This document shows, in pieces, positions 42,157 to 51,500 of a stretch of DNA of 64,000 nucleotides. The DNA is from Maribellus sediminis (GTDB taxonomy: Bacteria; Bacteroidota; Bacteroidia; Bacteroidales; Prolixibacteraceae), in the NCBI RefSeq assembly GCF_011799805.1, contig NZ_WXUB01000003.1:186001-250000 (forward strand), in the 5' to 3' direction. Below the pieces are notes generated by a model. The model made no database searches, had not been told where the DNA came from, and worked only from the letters and a program-made list of their open reading frames with translations. The position numbers were made by a program, and so were the translations under genes. The stretch's first letter is position 1. Each line of letters starts with the position of its first letter.

Positions 42157-42610
42157 TTATTCAAACCAAAGGTATTTCTCATCAAACTCGATTTCATACT
42201 TTTTCAGAAAAAGCAAATATTCTTCCTCGAACGACATCTTCTTGTGGTGAATATCCTGTTTCTAATGTATTCTTTTGTCCTCTGATGAAGCGAAGAACTC
42301 ACCGAAAACCGGCATAACCACCTTGCCAACTAAAATTCAGATAGTGTCTCCCTTTAGTTTTTATCCATCTACTGCTGTGTCTTTTAATTTCTTCAACAAG
42401 CTTCGATAAAGCAATATTTTTCGACATAACACAAAGTATATGTACATGGTCCTTTACGCCATTTATAAGAATGGGAATCGAATCGTTATCCTTTATAATA
42501 GCTCCCATGTATGCAAACATTTCATCCCGTTCTTCATTTCTTATGAAAGCCATCGGATTCTTGATTCTAAAAATAATGTGTACAAATAATTTCGATAATG
42601 ACTGTGACAT
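42157..42610 (-). pseudogene. REP-associated (IS200-like, Y1) transposase, two frameshifts
   Basis: The open frame 42299-42610 gives the N-terminal 103 residues of a RAYT/Y1 transposase: 'LFVHIIFRIKN', 'AYMGAIIKDNDSIPILING' and the HUH motif 'VKDHVHILC', ending 'GGYAGFR'. The rest lies downstream in other frames. After adding one base to the T run at 42305-42308 it reads 'FSVSSSLHQRTKEYIRN', which contains the expected catalytic Tyr. A second missing base near 42258 is needed to reach 'QDIHHKKMSFEEEYLLFLKK' and 'YEIEFDEKYLWFE' with TAA at 42157-42159. The intact protein would be about 150 residues. Both shifts look like single-base deletions, so the gene should be inactive. Confidence 0.85.
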
Positions 42611-42625
42611 AGGCTATACTATACT

Positions 42626-42705
42626 GCCCTTTCAGGGCGCTGATTCAATTTTCTTTATAGTTACCCGGGATTTATCCGGGGCTGAAATAAACTACCACTT
42701 CGTGG
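42626..42705. repeat. REP hairpin triplet, right flank of the transposase remnant
   Basis: GCCCTTTCAGGGC (42626-42638) is the inverse of the hairpin at 42133-42145. It is followed by CCCGG/CCGGG (42664-42680) and CCAC/GTGG (42695-42705). The order mirrors the left flank, giving an inverted REP pair around the gene. Confidence 0.7.
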
Positions 42706-42793
42706 CGATTCGATTCCCAAATATTACATCCGACCTTAATGATCATTTCCTAGTGACATAATTTTCAACTGAACACTGCGACTGCCAACTTTA

Positions 42794-44332
42794 TTACCCG
42801 CCCCAATTTTCGCGGTCGAGACTTCGGTAATGAATGGCCTCCGAAAGATGGTGAGCCTGCACATCTTGTTCTGCTTCCAGATCGGCAATGGTTCGGGCAA
42901 CTTTCAAAATACGATCGTAAGCCCTGGCTGAAAGTCCCAGCCTGTCCATCGCATTTTTTATCAGATCGTTGCTTTCCTCATCCAACCGCACAAATTCCCT
43001 GATCTGCTTCGAATTCATTTGAGCATTGGCATAAACACCTTTGTATTCGGCAAATCGTTCAGCTTGAATTTTCCGGGCCTCAAGTACCCGTTCACGAACG
43101 GCCTCGCTATTCTCCGACGATTGCATCTCCGACAATTTTTTGAAGGGAACCGGCACTACTTCCAGGTGAATATCGATGCGGTCGAGTAATGGACCGGAGA
43201 TTTTGTTCAGGTACTTCTGAACCACTCCCGGCGCACAAACGCAGTCTTTTGTTGGGTGATTGTAATAGCCACACGGACAGGGATTCATCGATGCCACCAA
43301 CATAAAACTTGCCGGGTATTCCACCGAAAACCTGGCCCGCGAGATGGTAATGTTCCGGTCTTCCAGAGGCTGCCGCATAACTTCCAAAACAGTCCGTTTA
43401 AATTCAGGCAATTCATCGAGAAACAAAACACCGTTATGTGCCAGGCTAATTTCCCCCGGCTGCGGGTAATTTCCACCTCCAACAAGAGCAACATCGCTAA
43501 TCGTGTGGTGCGGACTCCTGAAAGGGCGGCGCGTCATCAGTGATGTTTCCCGGTCGATTTTGCCTGCCACCGAATGGATCTTGGTGGTTTCAAGTGCTTC
43601 CTTCAACGAAAATGGCGGTAAAATAGTAGGAATCCGTTTGGCCAGCATGGTTTTACCACTTCCGGGAGGCCCGACAAGAATAATATTATGACTTCCTGCA
43701 GCGGCTATTTCCAGTGCACGTTTTACATTTTCCTGGCCTTTCACATCCGAAAAGTCGAGTGGATTATTATTTACCTGGGCATAAAACTCGGCACGAGTGT
43801 CAATTACGGTTGGTTCCATTACTTCTTCTCCGTTCAGAAAACCGATCACCTCCTTAATATTTTCTGCACCATAAACTTTTAGCTTATCAACAACAGCAGC
43901 CTCGCGGGCATTTTGTTTGGGTAAAATAAAACCTTCGAAACCTTCCTGGCGGGCATTAATGGCAATCGGCAACACACCTTTTATAGGCTGTAAAGTTCCG
44001 TCGAGCGACAGTTCGCCCATCAGGATATACTTTTCGAGTTTCGATGAATCGATTTGATTGGATGCCGCCAATACCGCAGCCGCCAGCGGAAGATCGTAAG
44101 CCGAACCTTCTTTCCGGATATCAGCCGGAGCCATATTGATAATGATCTTTTGCCGGGGCCACTTGTAGCCATTCAGCCGCAAAGCCGATTCAATACGTTG
44201 CTGGCTTTCTTTTACGGCGCTGTCAGGCAGGCCCACCAGGAGGAATTTAATCCCGGTGGTGACATCAACTTCAATGGTAATGGTAGTTGCATCGATTCCA
44301 AATACTGCGCTTCCGAAGGTTTTTACTAGCAT
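42794..44332 (-). CDS. YifB/ComM family Mg-chelatase-like AAA ATPase
   Basis: The 512-residue protein has an N-terminal ChlI-like domain ('VFGIDATTITIEVDV', 'GLPDSAVKESQQRIESAL', 'INMAPADIRKEGSAYDLPLA'), an AAA+ core with Walker A 'LVGPPGSGKTMLAKRIPTIL', Walker B 'GVLFLDELPEF' and 'PFRSPHHTISDVALVGGG', a cysteine cluster 'NPCPCGYYNHPTKDCVC', and a C-terminal 'LSARAYDRILKVARTIADLE' region. The family includes ComM, a hexameric helicase that promotes branch migration during natural transformation. Length is standard. It is transcribed alone, divergent from the exporter pair. Confidence 0.93.
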   Translation of the reverse strand: MLVKTFGSAVFGIDATTITIEVDVTTGIKFLLVGLPDSAVKESQQRIESALRLNGYKWPRQKIIINMAPADIRKEGSAYDLPLAAAVLAASNQIDSSKLEKYILMGELSLDGTLQPIKGVLPIAINARQEGFEGFILPKQNAREAAVVDKLKVYGAENIKEVIGFLNGEEVMEPTVIDTRAEFYAQVNNNPLDFSDVKGQENVKRALEIAAAGSHNIILVGPPGSGKTMLAKRIPTILPPFSLKEALETTKIHSVAGKIDRETSLMTRRPFRSPHHTISDVALVGGGNYPQPGEISLAHNGVLFLDELPEFKRTVLEVMRQPLEDRNITISRARFSVEYPASFMLVASMNPCPCGYYNHPTKDCVCAPGVVQKYLNKISGPLLDRIDIHLEVVPVPFKKLSEMQSSENSEAVRERVLEARKIQAERFAEYKGVYANAQMNSKQIREFVRLDEESNDLIKNAMDRLGLSARAYDRILKVARTIADLEAEQDVQAHHLSEAIHYRSLDRENWGG

Positions 44333-44514
44333 AAGCGGGCATATTAGTGTAAAAACTTAAATTTAATGAAAATGAACGACTTATAAAACGGGAGCGTTAC
44401 AGAACATCTTTTTATAGCAAACAGCAACAAGGCACAAAACTTCCCACTTGTATACTAATTCTTAACCCTAACTCAATATTCTGCATTCGTTTATGAGACT
44501 AATTCGGAATACTA

Positions 44515-44522
44515 TACTTTTG
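44515..44522 (+). promoter_or_regulatory. Bacteroidota -7 promoter element of the YjjP/YjjB-like operon
   Basis: TACTTTTG is an exact TAnnTTTG match about 27 bp before the ATG at 44549. Confidence 0.55.
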
Positions 44523-44548
44523 TAGGAGTAAGAACCGAACGACGAATA

Positions 44549-45316
44549 ATGGGCCAAATAGTTGAAAATACTCAGACTGTAGGAAATACACTTTTAGAGG
44601 TTGGTGCTTTGCTGATGAGTTCCGGGGCAAGTACGCACCGTACCCGGGTAACTCTGAACCGTATCGCCAATGGACTGGGCTACGAAATTGAATCATTGAT
44701 TACCCAGCGGGCTATAATGCTAACTATCATTGAAGAGGATCAAAAGTATTTATTCAGTCGCCTGAAACGAATTTCGCCACTCAAACCCAATTTCAAAATG
44801 GTGAGTGGTATTAGTCATCTCAGCTGGAATGTAATGGAAGAAAAGTGGTCGTTACAGCAGATTAATGCAGAGCTGGATCGCTTAAAATCCTTACCACATT
44901 ATCCGCGGTGGGTACTGCTAACCACGGTTGGTGCTGCCGGTTCGGGGTTTTGTTACCTGTTTGGAGGTGATCCCTTGAATATGCTTGTTGCCTTTGTAGC
45001 TACTGTTATAGGGCTTTTTGTAAGGCAGGAAGCTACAAAGCTAAAATTCAATCCCTATCTGTGTGTCTTTTTTGCCGCCTTCGTCGCATCATTTATTGCC
45101 GGATTATCGGAGCTTTTTGGAATTGGATCTCAACCCGATAAAGCGGTTGCCACTTCAGTACTTTTCCTGGTGCCTGGTATTCCGCTCATTAATTCAGTAA
45201 CCGACATGATAGATGGGAATATTCAAAATGGACTGGTGCGTGCAATAAACGGTTTGATGATAGCCTTTGCGATTGCAGTCGGATTATTTACTTCAAGAAT
45301 GATTTTAAATTTTTAA
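44549..45316 (+). CDS. ThrE/YjjP-like exporter subunit (DUF1212)
   Basis: The 255-residue protein has a soluble N-terminal part with the ThrE signature ('TLLEVGALLMSSGASTHRT' and 'LGYEIESLITQRAIMLTI') and five membrane helices from about residue 125. In the threonine/serine exporter ThrE both halves are fused. Here they are split, as in E. coli YjjP/YjjB, a pair reported to export succinate. The stop is three bases before the next start, so the two subunits are made together. The substrate is not known in this organism. Confidence 0.88.
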   Translation: MGQIVENTQTVGNTLLEVGALLMSSGASTHRTRVTLNRIANGLGYEIESLITQRAIMLTIIEEDQKYLFSRLKRISPLKPNFKMVSGISHLSWNVMEEKWSLQQINAELDRLKSLPHYPRWVLLTTVGAAGSGFCYLFGGDPLNMLVAFVATVIGLFVRQEATKLKFNPYLCVFFAAFVASFIAGLSELFGIGSQPDKAVATSVLFLVPGIPLINSVTDMIDGNIQNGLVRAINGLMIAFAIAVGLFTSRMILNF

Positions 45317-45319
45317 ACG

Positions 45320-45817
45320 ATGCTTGAATTACTGTTAAAAGGATTTTGGTCGGGAATTGCAGCTGTCGGGTTTGCCATTCTCTTTAATGTGCCAAAGCGA
45401 ACGCTCTTTCCGATTGGTGCTTTGGGCGCAATTGGCGGATTAGTAAAATTCGGGCTCATGTATTTTGGAGTTGGAATCGTATTCTCCTCCTTTGTTGGAG
45501 CTACTGTTGTTGGAATCATCAGTATACAAATGGCGCACTTAAAGAATAGTCCCCCACTTGTTTTTTCCATTCCCGGAGTTATTCCGATGGTTCCCGGAGC
45601 ATTTGCCTACCGGATGATGTTGGGCCTGATTGCACTCATTCAACTTGAAGATTCCGATACGTATATACAAACGCTCATCGACATGGTAAATAATGGAGCT
45701 AAAATGTCTTTTATCCTAATGTCGCTGGCCATTGGCGTTTCTATGCCGATGCTGATCACCCGCAAGGAATCAATTAAAAGATCGAAGTTTAATAAGGAGA
45801 AAAAAGTTACAGTGTAG
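45320..45817 (+). CDS. ThrE/YjjB-like exporter subunit (DUF3815)
   Basis: The 165-residue protein has four or five hydrophobic helices. Family marks are 'GFWSGIAAVGFAILFNVPKR', 'PIGALGAIGGLVKFG' and 'VFSIPGVIPMVPGAFAYRMM'. It corresponds to the C-terminal half of ThrE and to YjjB. Its start lies three bases beyond the stop of the YjjP-like gene. The C-terminus is basic and cytoplasmic. It should form a transporter only together with the upstream protein. Confidence 0.88.
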   Translation: MLELLLKGFWSGIAAVGFAILFNVPKRTLFPIGALGAIGGLVKFGLMYFGVGIVFSSFVGATVVGIISIQMAHLKNSPPLVFSIPGVIPMVPGAFAYRMMLGLIALIQLEDSDTYIQTLIDMVNNGAKMSFILMSLAIGVSMPMLITRKESIKRSKFNKEKKVTV

Positions 45818-45878
45818 CTTCCGCCGGCTTCCTGTAAAACCAGGGAATAATAATTTTTACGCAACTAAACCAAATTAA

Positions 45879-46733
45879 ATGATCGTGAAAAAGATATTGG
45901 ACCTAACATTGTCACTACTGATAATTGCACTGTTAGCCATTCCGGCAGTTGCAAAGCAATCCGATTCAAATAGTGATTATACTGCTAAACAAAAGAATCC
46001 TCAGTCGCAGTGGACGGGTAAAAAAGTGGCCTTTTTAGGCGATTCGATGACGCAGAAACGCGACAGTGCCATCCGGGTTTACTGGGAATACCTCGCCGAC
46101 CTAATGGGAATAGAACCATTTGTTTATGGAATAAGCGGCAACCAGTGGGACGGCATTTACCGACAGGCGCAAAAGTTGAAACAGGAAAGGGGAACCAATA
46201 TCGACGCCATTCTGATTTTCGCGGGAACCAATGACTACAACCACAACATTCCTCTGGGGAATTTCTACAACGAAACTGCCAAAGAAACCAACTTTAACGG
46301 AACCACGGTTACCCGAAAGTACCGGACTCTGATCGAAAATGACAGCACTTTTTGTGGCCGTATCAACAAGGTGATGGCTTTTCTAAAATCGAATTATCCC
46401 GATCAGCAAATTGTGATCATGACACCGATTCACCGGGGATTTGCAAGCTTCAACGAAAGAAATGTACAGCCCGAGGAAAGCTTTTCGAACGACCTTGGAC
46501 TTTACATCGACAACTATGTGAAGACTTTAAAAGAAGCCGCTTCGGTGTGGGCCGTTCCTTTGATCGATCTCTATTCGACCAGCGGACTTTACCCGATGCT
46601 GGATTCAAATATCAAGTATTTCTCGAACGCCGAAACCGATCGTTTGCATCCCAATTCGGCCGGTAATTACCGATTGGCAAAAACTATTCAATACCAGTTG
46701 CAGGCGCTGCCTGCTGATTTGGTAGAGGAATAA
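45879..46733 (+). CDS. Secreted SGNH/GDSL hydrolase
   Basis: The 284-residue protein has a signal peptide of about 26 residues ('LLAIPAVAKQ'). The SGNH blocks are clear: block I 'VAFLGDSMTQ' with catalytic Ser near 56, block II Gly in 'VYGISGNQWDG', block III 'IFAGTNDYNHN' and block V 'DRLHPNSAGNYRLA' with catalytic Asp and His. The family includes lipases and carbohydrate acetyl-esterases, and a role in removing acetyl or acyl groups from polysaccharide or lipid is inferred. It is a single gene, and a long hairpin follows the stop. Confidence 0.88.
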   Translation: MIVKKILDLTLSLLIIALLAIPAVAKQSDSNSDYTAKQKNPQSQWTGKKVAFLGDSMTQKRDSAIRVYWEYLADLMGIEPFVYGISGNQWDGIYRQAQKLKQERGTNIDAILIFAGTNDYNHNIPLGNFYNETAKETNFNGTTVTRKYRTLIENDSTFCGRINKVMAFLKSNYPDQQIVIMTPIHRGFASFNERNVQPEESFSNDLGLYIDNYVKTLKEAASVWAVPLIDLYSTSGLYPMLDSNIKYFSNAETDRLHPNSAGNYRLAKTIQYQLQALPADLVEE

Positions 46734-46750
46734 ACTTCTCCAACGCCTAC

Positions 46751-46806
46751 AAAAAAGGATGGCATCCGTATGTGAATCAAATCAAACGGATGCCATCCTT
46801 CTTTGT
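46751..46806. terminator. 15-bp hairpin, bidirectional terminator
   Basis: AAGGATGGCATCCGT (46756-46770) and ACGGATGCCATCCTT (46786-46800) are perfectly complementary across a 15-nt loop. The minus-strand side runs into a six-T tract, so it can end the dnaE-trxA-DUF58 transcript; the plus-strand side (CTTCTTTG) is weaker and would serve the SGNH gene. The TGCCA in its right arm is in phase with the adjoining 41-bp array. Confidence 0.7.
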
Positions 46807-46823
46807 AACATCATTTCTTCCGA

Positions 46824-47041
46824 TGGCATTTTGCCATTGGCTATACGGATAAAAAGTGGAGTTATGGCACTTTGCCATTGCCCTTTCAACACATAAATTA
46901 AGCCGTGGCAGGTTGCCAAAGGCCGAAGTACGGAAAAGTAGAGCTATGGCAAGTTGCCAAATGCCGAATCACGGATAAGTGGAGCCGTGGCATTTTGCCA
47001 ACACGTCAAGTAGCAAAAATCCGGATTGTGGCATTCTGCCA
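46824..47041. repeat. Six-copy 41-bp array of palindromes TGGCA-N3-TGCCA
   Basis: Thirteen-base palindromes start at 46824, 46865, 46906, 46947, 46988 and 47029, spaced by exactly 41 bp each time. Centre triplets are TTT, CTT, GGT, AGT, TTT and TTC. Spacers 1, 3 and 4 share GG/GCC, ACGGA and GTGGAG/GTAGAG, whereas spacers 2 and 5 differ. The array fills a 424-bp gap (46734-47157) that has no gene. It would be transcribed as the 3' tail of the DUF58 operon. Confidence 0.9.
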
Positions 47042-47157
47042 TTTATAAATAATCATTCAAGAAATAGAAATTGTAACTTCCGCCCAACCGATATTGATAA
47101 ACGATAGTATTATTTTGAAGTAAGGTAAGCAAGTAGAAAACCAGGTATTTGGTCGAA

Positions 47158-48105
47158 TCAAAACAGCTTCTTCCTTTTTACAAGGTACGAAAACAGCACC
47201 TCTTTAAAATCTTTGTTTATATCAGCTTCGGCGAGGTCGATCTGGTACTGTCCACATTTAATTTTCAGGTCTTCGAAATATTCGCTTACCGTTGAAACGT
47301 AGTGTTTTTTTACCTCCCAGGGATTAAACTTCACCACCTGCCCGCTTTCGAGGTCAACAAACTTATGCGGACGGTTCGAGAATTCGAATTCGCGTTCGAG
47401 CGAATGATCGGTAACATGAAAAAGAATAACCTCGTGTTTGTTGTAACGAAGGTGTTGAAGTGCAGAAAACAATTCGTCGGTCTTTTGGCTGTCGAGCATG
47501 TCGCTGAAAATGATTACCAGCGAACGTTTGTGAATGTTCTCGGCAATCTGGTGCAACACCTCGGTTGTGTTTGTGTTTTTTCTTAAGTGCGCGTTCTCGG
47601 GCTGAATCAGTTCCGACAGCTTGCCGTACATAATCTCGGCATTTACTGACGAGATACGTGGATTGGTTTGAAATTCGATTTTATCGGAGAACAGTGTCAA
47701 TCCAACGGCATCGCGTTGTTTACGCATCAGATAAATCAAGGCTGCAGCAGTGTACACCGAAAAAGCCAGTTTGTTGTGCAGGTGCTTGCTGCCTTTCGAA
47801 TAGGGGAACAACATCGACGAAGAAGTATCGATAACCAGCTGACAACGCAGGTTAGTTTCCTCTTCGTATTGTTTTACAAAAAGCTTGTCGGTTCGCGCAT
47901 AAAGTTTCCAGTCGATATGTTTGGTCGATTCACCCTGGTTGTAAAGGCGGTGTTCGGCAAATTCAACCGAAAAACCGTGAAAGGGACTTCGGTGCAAACC
48001 CGTGATAAATCCCTCCACTACCTCGTGGGCGATCAGTCCAAGATTATCGAACTGGTGAAACTGCTCTATGTCGAATATATTCTTCAAAGCATTAAATGAA
48101 TTCAC
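47158..48105 (-). CDS. DUF58 domain protein
   Basis: The 315-residue protein has the DUF58 core: 'VVEGFITGLHRSPFHGFSVEF', 'YNQGESTKHIDWKLYARTDK' and a von Willebrand A-like metal site 'VIDTSSSMLFPYSKG' at about 93-107, with later 'SLVIIFSDMLD'. DUF58 proteins usually accompany MoxR AAA+ ATPases and are thought to act in chaperone-like or metal-insertion modules. No MoxR gene is visible here. The start is probably GTG 48105, which is within the 3' arm of a perfect hairpin; a TTG six codons later is an alternative. It follows trxA on the same strand, 58 bp away. Confidence 0.85.
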   Translation of the reverse strand: MNSFNALKNIFDIEQFHQFDNLGLIAHEVVEGFITGLHRSPFHGFSVEFAEHRLYNQGESTKHIDWKLYARTDKLFVKQYEEETNLRCQLVIDTSSSMLFPYSKGSKHLHNKLAFSVYTAAALIYLMRKQRDAVGLTLFSDKIEFQTNPRISSVNAEIMYGKLSELIQPENAHLRKNTNTTEVLHQIAENIHKRSLVIIFSDMLDSQKTDELFSALQHLRYNKHEVILFHVTDHSLEREFEFSNRPHKFVDLESGQVVKFNPWEVKKHYVSTVSEYFEDLKIKCGQYQIDLAEADINKDFKEVLFSYLVKRKKLF

Positions 48106-48145
48106 CGGGTGACTGTTTGAACATTCGCAGAGCCACCCGGTGAAT
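48100..48145 (-). promoter_or_regulatory. 12-bp hairpin masking the GTG start of the DUF58 gene
   Basis: ATTCACCGGGTG (minus strand, 48145-48134) pairs perfectly with CACCCGGTGAAT (48111-48100) across 22 nt. The DUF58 start GTG (48105-48103) lies inside the second arm. No T tract follows, so it looks like a translation-control hairpin more than a terminator. Confidence 0.5.
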
Positions 48146-48163
48146 ACTATAAATTGTTAAGGA

Positions 48164-48481
48164 TTACAGCAGGGCATCCAACTTGGCAGTAAACACCTGT
48201 TTTGGAGCTGCTCCAACCTGCTTGTCTACTACTTCACCGTTTTTCACAAACAACACAGTTGGGATGTTTCTGATACCATATTTCATGGCAACATCCTGGT
48301 TGTTGTCAACATCAACTTTACCGATCACTGCTTTACCATCGTATTCTGATGACATTTCTTCAACGATTGGTGCAATCATTCGACAAGGGCCACACCAAAC
48401 AGCCCAAAAATCCAACATTACCGGTTTGTCTGAGTTGATTACCAATTCTTCAAAATTGGCATCTGTAATTTCTAAAGCCAT
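48164..48481 (-). CDS. trxA: Thioredoxin
   Basis: The 105-residue protein has the redox motif WCGPC at about residues 29-33 ('LDFWAVWCGPCRMIAPIVEE') and 'YGIRNIPTVLFVKNGEVVDK' with the cis-proline. 'VGAAPKQVFTAKLDALL' closes the fold. No signal peptide is present, so it is the cytoplasmic disulfide reductant partnered with thioredoxin reductase (not in this window). It is 42 bp after dnaE and 58 bp before the DUF58 gene, all on the minus strand. Confidence 0.96.
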   Translation of the reverse strand: MALEITDANFEELVINSDKPVMLDFWAVWCGPCRMIAPIVEEMSSEYDGKAVIGKVDVDNNQDVAMKYGIRNIPTVLFVKNGEVVDKQVGAAPKQVFTAKLDALL

Positions 48482-48523
48482 AATAAATTGTTTTTATTGT
48501 TATCTGTTTAATATTTCGCAAAA

Positions 48524-51500
48524 CTAATTAATTCTGTAAGTCATATCCGATTGATCTTCAAAAAAGTTCAGGAATGTATCCGACGGAAAAACTTTGGTTG
48601 TTCTAGAAAACATTTCAAGATGCATATTGTTTTCCGGATCGAAAACATTGAACTTTAAAAGGGCTTTCCCCTTGTGTTCTTCCGATAACTGCTGAATATC
48701 TTCCACCAGTTTTTTTGTCAGAACCTGAATGGGAACATTGATGGTAATGCTTTTCACGTAGCTCGAACGCACATCGTCCAACAGCTCGATACTGTTTACT
48801 TTAAACTCGTAATAGTCGTTACTACCGAACCTCGATTTCACGGTTCCTTTCACCATGATGAACAGGCCGACTTTACAAAACTTGCTAAAGTTCACGTAGT
48901 CGTTTCCAAAGAAGAACAGTTCCTTTGCATCGGTATAATCCGAAAGTGTGAGCGTGGCATACATGTTCCCGTTTTTCGACTGACCTTCACGGGCCGCGGT
49001 TACCATGCCGCCAAACGTAAAATCGCGGTCCTTGTATTTTTCTATATCGTTATTCAGGTCTTTTAAAGCCACATCTCTCGAGCAGAAATTAGTGATTTCC
49101 AACTTATAATCGTCGAGCGGGTGAGCCGTCAGATAGATTCCGATGAAGTTCTTCTCCTTTTCGAGCATAATAACTTTTGCCCACTCCTCCACATTGGGGA
49201 TGATCGGTTTTTGCACCACCGATCCGGTATCCATTCCTCCAAACAGGCTTTGCTGGGCGCTGTTTGCTTCCAGCTGAATTTTGTTCCCGTAGCGGATCAA
49301 CTTTTCTATAAAGTTGGTATCATCCGTTTCGTTTTCACCGGCAAAAAAGCAACTTCGTTTTATTCCGTTCAGGTTATCAAATGCACCGGCCATTGCCAGT
49401 GCTTCAAGGTTTTTCTTGTTTACACTCTGAAGGTTGACATTCTCAACCACATCGAAAATGGTTTTAAAGGCACCTACTTTTTCACGTGTATCAATAATGT
49501 TCTGAACAGCGCCTGAGCCAACTCCTTTTATGGCCCCCATCCCAAAGCGGATGTCGCCATTTTTGTTGGCAGTAAACTTGATAAAACTCTCGTTTACATC
49601 GGGACCAAATACATTCAGCTTCATGCGTTTGCATTCGGTCATCAATTTGGTGATATCTGCAATATTACTGAGGTTTCGGCTAAGGTTGGCCGCCATAAAC
49701 TCTGCAGGGAAATGTGCTTTCAAATATCCGGTTTGATAGGCGATGTAGGCATAACATACCGAGTGCGACTTGTTAAAGGCATAAGAAGCAAAGGCTTCCC
49801 AGTCTTTCCAGATCTTTTCGATCACATCTTCCGGTTTCTTTCCGGCATTTTTACATTCATCAACAAAACGGAAATTGGCTTTACACCCGGCAACAAATTT
49901 TTCCTTTAGCTTATTCATCACCGCCATGATCTTTTTACCCATGGCCTTACGCAGCGTGTCGGAGTCACCACGTGTAAATCCGGCCAGCAACCTCGAAAGT
50001 AACATCACCTGTTCCTGGAAGACCGTAATTCCGTAGGTATCGCTCAAATACTCCTCCATCATCGGCACATCGTAATCTACTTTTTGCCGCCCGTGCTTCC
50101 TTGCAATGTAGTCCGGAATATATTCCATCGGTCCCGGACGATATAAAGCATTCATCGCAACAAGGTCTTCAAAACGGTTAGGTTTCAAATCGCGCAGGTG
50201 TTTTTTCATACCGTCGGATTCAAACTGAAAGATGGCAGTGGTTTCACCGTGACTGAATAGCTCGAATGTCTTTTCGTCGTCAAAGGGAATTTTGTCGATA
50301 TCGATTTCGATACCTTTCGAAAGCCGGATATTTTCGAGGGTTTCTTTTATAATCGACAGTGTCTTTAAGCCAAGGAAGTCCATTTTCAGCAAACCGATAT
50401 CCTCAACAAAACGTCCGTCGTATTGCGTGGTCAACAGGTGTTCCTCATCCTTGGTAGGCATCAGCGGAATATGATCAGAAAGCGGATCGCGGCTGATAAG
50501 AATACCACAGGCGTGTACACCCGTTTGACGTACCGATCCTTCCAGCGTTTCGGCAAATTTTATGGTTTGCGAAACCAGTTCGATGCCCGAACTTTTTTCT
50601 TTTAACAGTTCCGGACTTTCCTTGAAAGCTTTCGGGAAGCTCATTTTCGGGGCATCGGGTACCAGTTTTGCCAGACGGTCGGCCTCGGGAAGCGGCAATT
50701 TCAATACACGCGCCACATCGCGAATTGCCGATTTTGTGGCCATGGTACCAAAAGTACAGATGTGTGCCACTTTATCGCGGCCATATTTATTGGTAACGTA
50801 GTCGAGCACGAGTTGTCGGCCGTCGTCATCGAAGTCGATATCAACGTCGGGGAGTGAAATACGGTCGGGATTCAGGAAACGCTCAAATAGCAGGTCGTAT
50901 TTAATGGGGTCGATGTTAGTAATTCCGCAACAATACGACACAGCCGCCCCCGCTGCAGAACCACGCCCCGGACCAACCAGTACTCCGTTCTCTTTTGCCC
51001 AGTTGATAAAATCCTGGGTAATGAGGAAGTAACCGGGATAACCCATTGTTTTAATGGTATTCAGTTCGAATACCAGGCGCTCCAAAACGCTATCTTCCAA
51101 CGGATCGCCGTAACGTTCTTTAGCGCCTTCAATGGCAAGATGCTCGAGATAGGCCGATTCCAACTTTACACGGATCACTTTTTCGTATCCGCCAAGGCGT
51201 TCAAAAGCAGCTTCTCCAAATTCTTCTTTTAAGTCATCGGCCGAATATTTCGCTTTGAATTCCTCCTCTGTTCCTATTTCTTCCGGAATGGGGAATACCG
51301 GCATGATTGGTGCCGAATTCAATTCGAAATTTTCAATCTTTTCGGCAACTTCTTTGGTATTTTCCAGCGCTTCGGGAATGTCGCGGAACAACTCATTCAT
51401 TTCAGCCTGCGTTTTGAACCATTCCTGTTTGGTATAACGCATCCGGTTTGGATCGTCGAAATCCTTCCCGGTATTCAAACAAATGAGCAGGTCGTGTGCA

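Noticed and set aside
46824-47041. CRISPR array reading of the 41-bp repeats.
   Set aside because: The constant part is only 13 bp, some spacers resemble one another, and no cas gene is present.
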